64,000 bases of DNA. It comes from Aphelenchoides besseyi (lineage: Eukaryota > Nematoda > Chromadorea > Rhabditida > Aphelenchoididae). The notes beneath the pieces were generated by a model. That model ran no database searches. It saw only the letters and a program-made list of their open reading frames with translations, and had not been told where the DNA came from. The DNA lies in the NCBI GenBank assembly GCA_024699855.1, contig JAMPIQ010000002.1, positions 12,896,001 through 12,960,000 of the forward strand. Direction: 5' to 3'. Every line of letters starts with the position of its first letter. The stretch's first letter is position 1. Positions 63,363-64,000 of the stretch are shown one piece after another. Made by a program: the position numbers and the translations under genes.

Positions 63363-64000
63363 CTAAAGATCTGAAGGATCGTGTTTTTGCAATTGCTCTC
63401 CGTAGTCCGTTGCCTGTGATCCAACAAACGTGTCGTAGTGTTTTAGCACTTCATCGGTACTTAACTTTCCATCTTTATCGTCATCAGCAATGCCGACTAA
63501 ATGTTTGGCTTCAGCTTCGGCATGATCGAAATTCAAAGGCATAATCCATTCGCGCATCTCCTCCTTGTTCAATTTGCTATCACCGTCTTTGTCACGATGT
63601 TCGCGGAACATGTCTCTTTCGGCTTGAACCCATTCCGGTTCTTTGCCCTTGAGCTCTGGATAGTCGGCCGGTCTGTACATGTCACCAATGTATTCGTCCA
63701 AACTGATAAATCCATCCTTATCCTTGTCAATATCTTCAATAGTCTCCTAAACGCAAAAGCTTTAGTATTAATGATATTTTCATTTAATTTACTTGAACGA
63801 CAATGTCGCGCATGTGATCACAATCTTCTGGATGCATGAAACAACCGTATTCAGTACGATCAAGCTTATTGTTCGAGTCATAATCGGCGACAGCCCAACG
63901 ACGTTCATCACGTTTGATCATTCGTTCGTATTCGGGCGAAATTTCTTGTCCAGCACCATCAGCAGATCCGTAAACCAACTCGCTACAAAAGAACACTTTC
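63363..64000 (-). CDS. Calumenin/reticulocalbin (CREC) EF-hand protein, C-terminal part
   Basis: Two exons visible (64000-63793 and 63746-63363, 46-bp intron 63747-63792); the N-terminus lies beyond 64000. At least four EF-hand loops are readable: DYDSNNKLDRTE, DIDKDKDGFISLDE, DKDGDSKLNKEE and DDDKDGKLSTDE, with the CREC landmark PADYPELKGKEPEWVQAERD between them. The family binds Ca2+ in the ER and secretory pathway, with roles in chaperoning and cuticle (C. elegans CALU-1). The C-terminus ends HDPSDL rather than the usual HDEF or HDEL retention signal, so retrieval to the ER may differ. Stop and C-terminal frame are unambiguous. Confidence 0.9.

Overview
Eukaryotic DNA from a small, gene-dense invertebrate genome. 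Almost every gene is split by very short introns: where flanking protein conservation fixes both ends they are mostly 39 to 50 bp, with acceptors usually ending TTTAG or TTTCAG. The gene set is animal (engrailed, a Dachsous-type cadherin, an NK-type homeobox, a PTF1A/FER-type bHLH, an inward-rectifier K+ channel, a Cys-loop channel). An EB-module secreted protein, the intron style and one closely spaced small-gene pair fit a nematode-like compact genome best, possibly an early-branching lineage. I cannot exclude another compact-genome invertebrate such as a rotifer, tardigrade or larvacean. No tRNA, rRNA, CRISPR or prokaryotic feature was found.

Layout. 1-6 kb: 5' part of a dual-specificity phosphatase (-), a small Cys-rich putative zinc-binding protein (+), an arrestin-domain protein (+) and a tiny two-exon gene (-). 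6.9-21 kb: one 14-kb Dachsous-like cadherin (-) with about 25 cadherin repeats; a complete OSCP1 gene (+) lies inside one of its introns. 22.7-28.2 kb: a gamma-tubulin-complex-family protein (-) divergent from a SEC14L1/retm ortholog (+). 28.5-36 kb: engrailed (-) with long noncoding flanks, a NIM1-type kinase (-), ornithine aminotransferase (+). 36-42 kb: a small Cys-rich gene, an unresolved stretch, and an SRCIN1/SKT (AIP3-domain) protein (+).

42-48.6 kb: two tightly spaced small membrane-protein genes (-), two tandem diverged TMEM177-like genes (+), TMEM144 (+) and PITHD1 (-). 48.8-54.6 kb: an unrecognised multi-exon gene (-), a cluster of diverged direct repeats, and poorly resolved ORFs. 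54.9-64 kb: Kir channel (+), Cys-loop channel (+) overlapping tail-to-tail with an NK-type homeobox gene (-), bHLH factor (+), EB-module secreted protein (-) and the 3' part of calumenin (-).

The genes do not form one pathway. Several small clusters have related roles: mitochondrial or inner-membrane proteins (SMIM4-like, single-TM protein, two TMEM177-like), membrane excitability (Kir, Cys-loop channel) and neural or patterning transcription factors (engrailed, NK-type, bHLH). The strongest observations are the nested OSCP1 gene, a 13-nt microexon carrying the Kir selectivity filter, a Kir intron lacking a usable AG acceptor, the tandem TMEM177 pair, an overlapping convergent gene pair, and an undescribed-looking repeat family at 50.1-51.7 kb.
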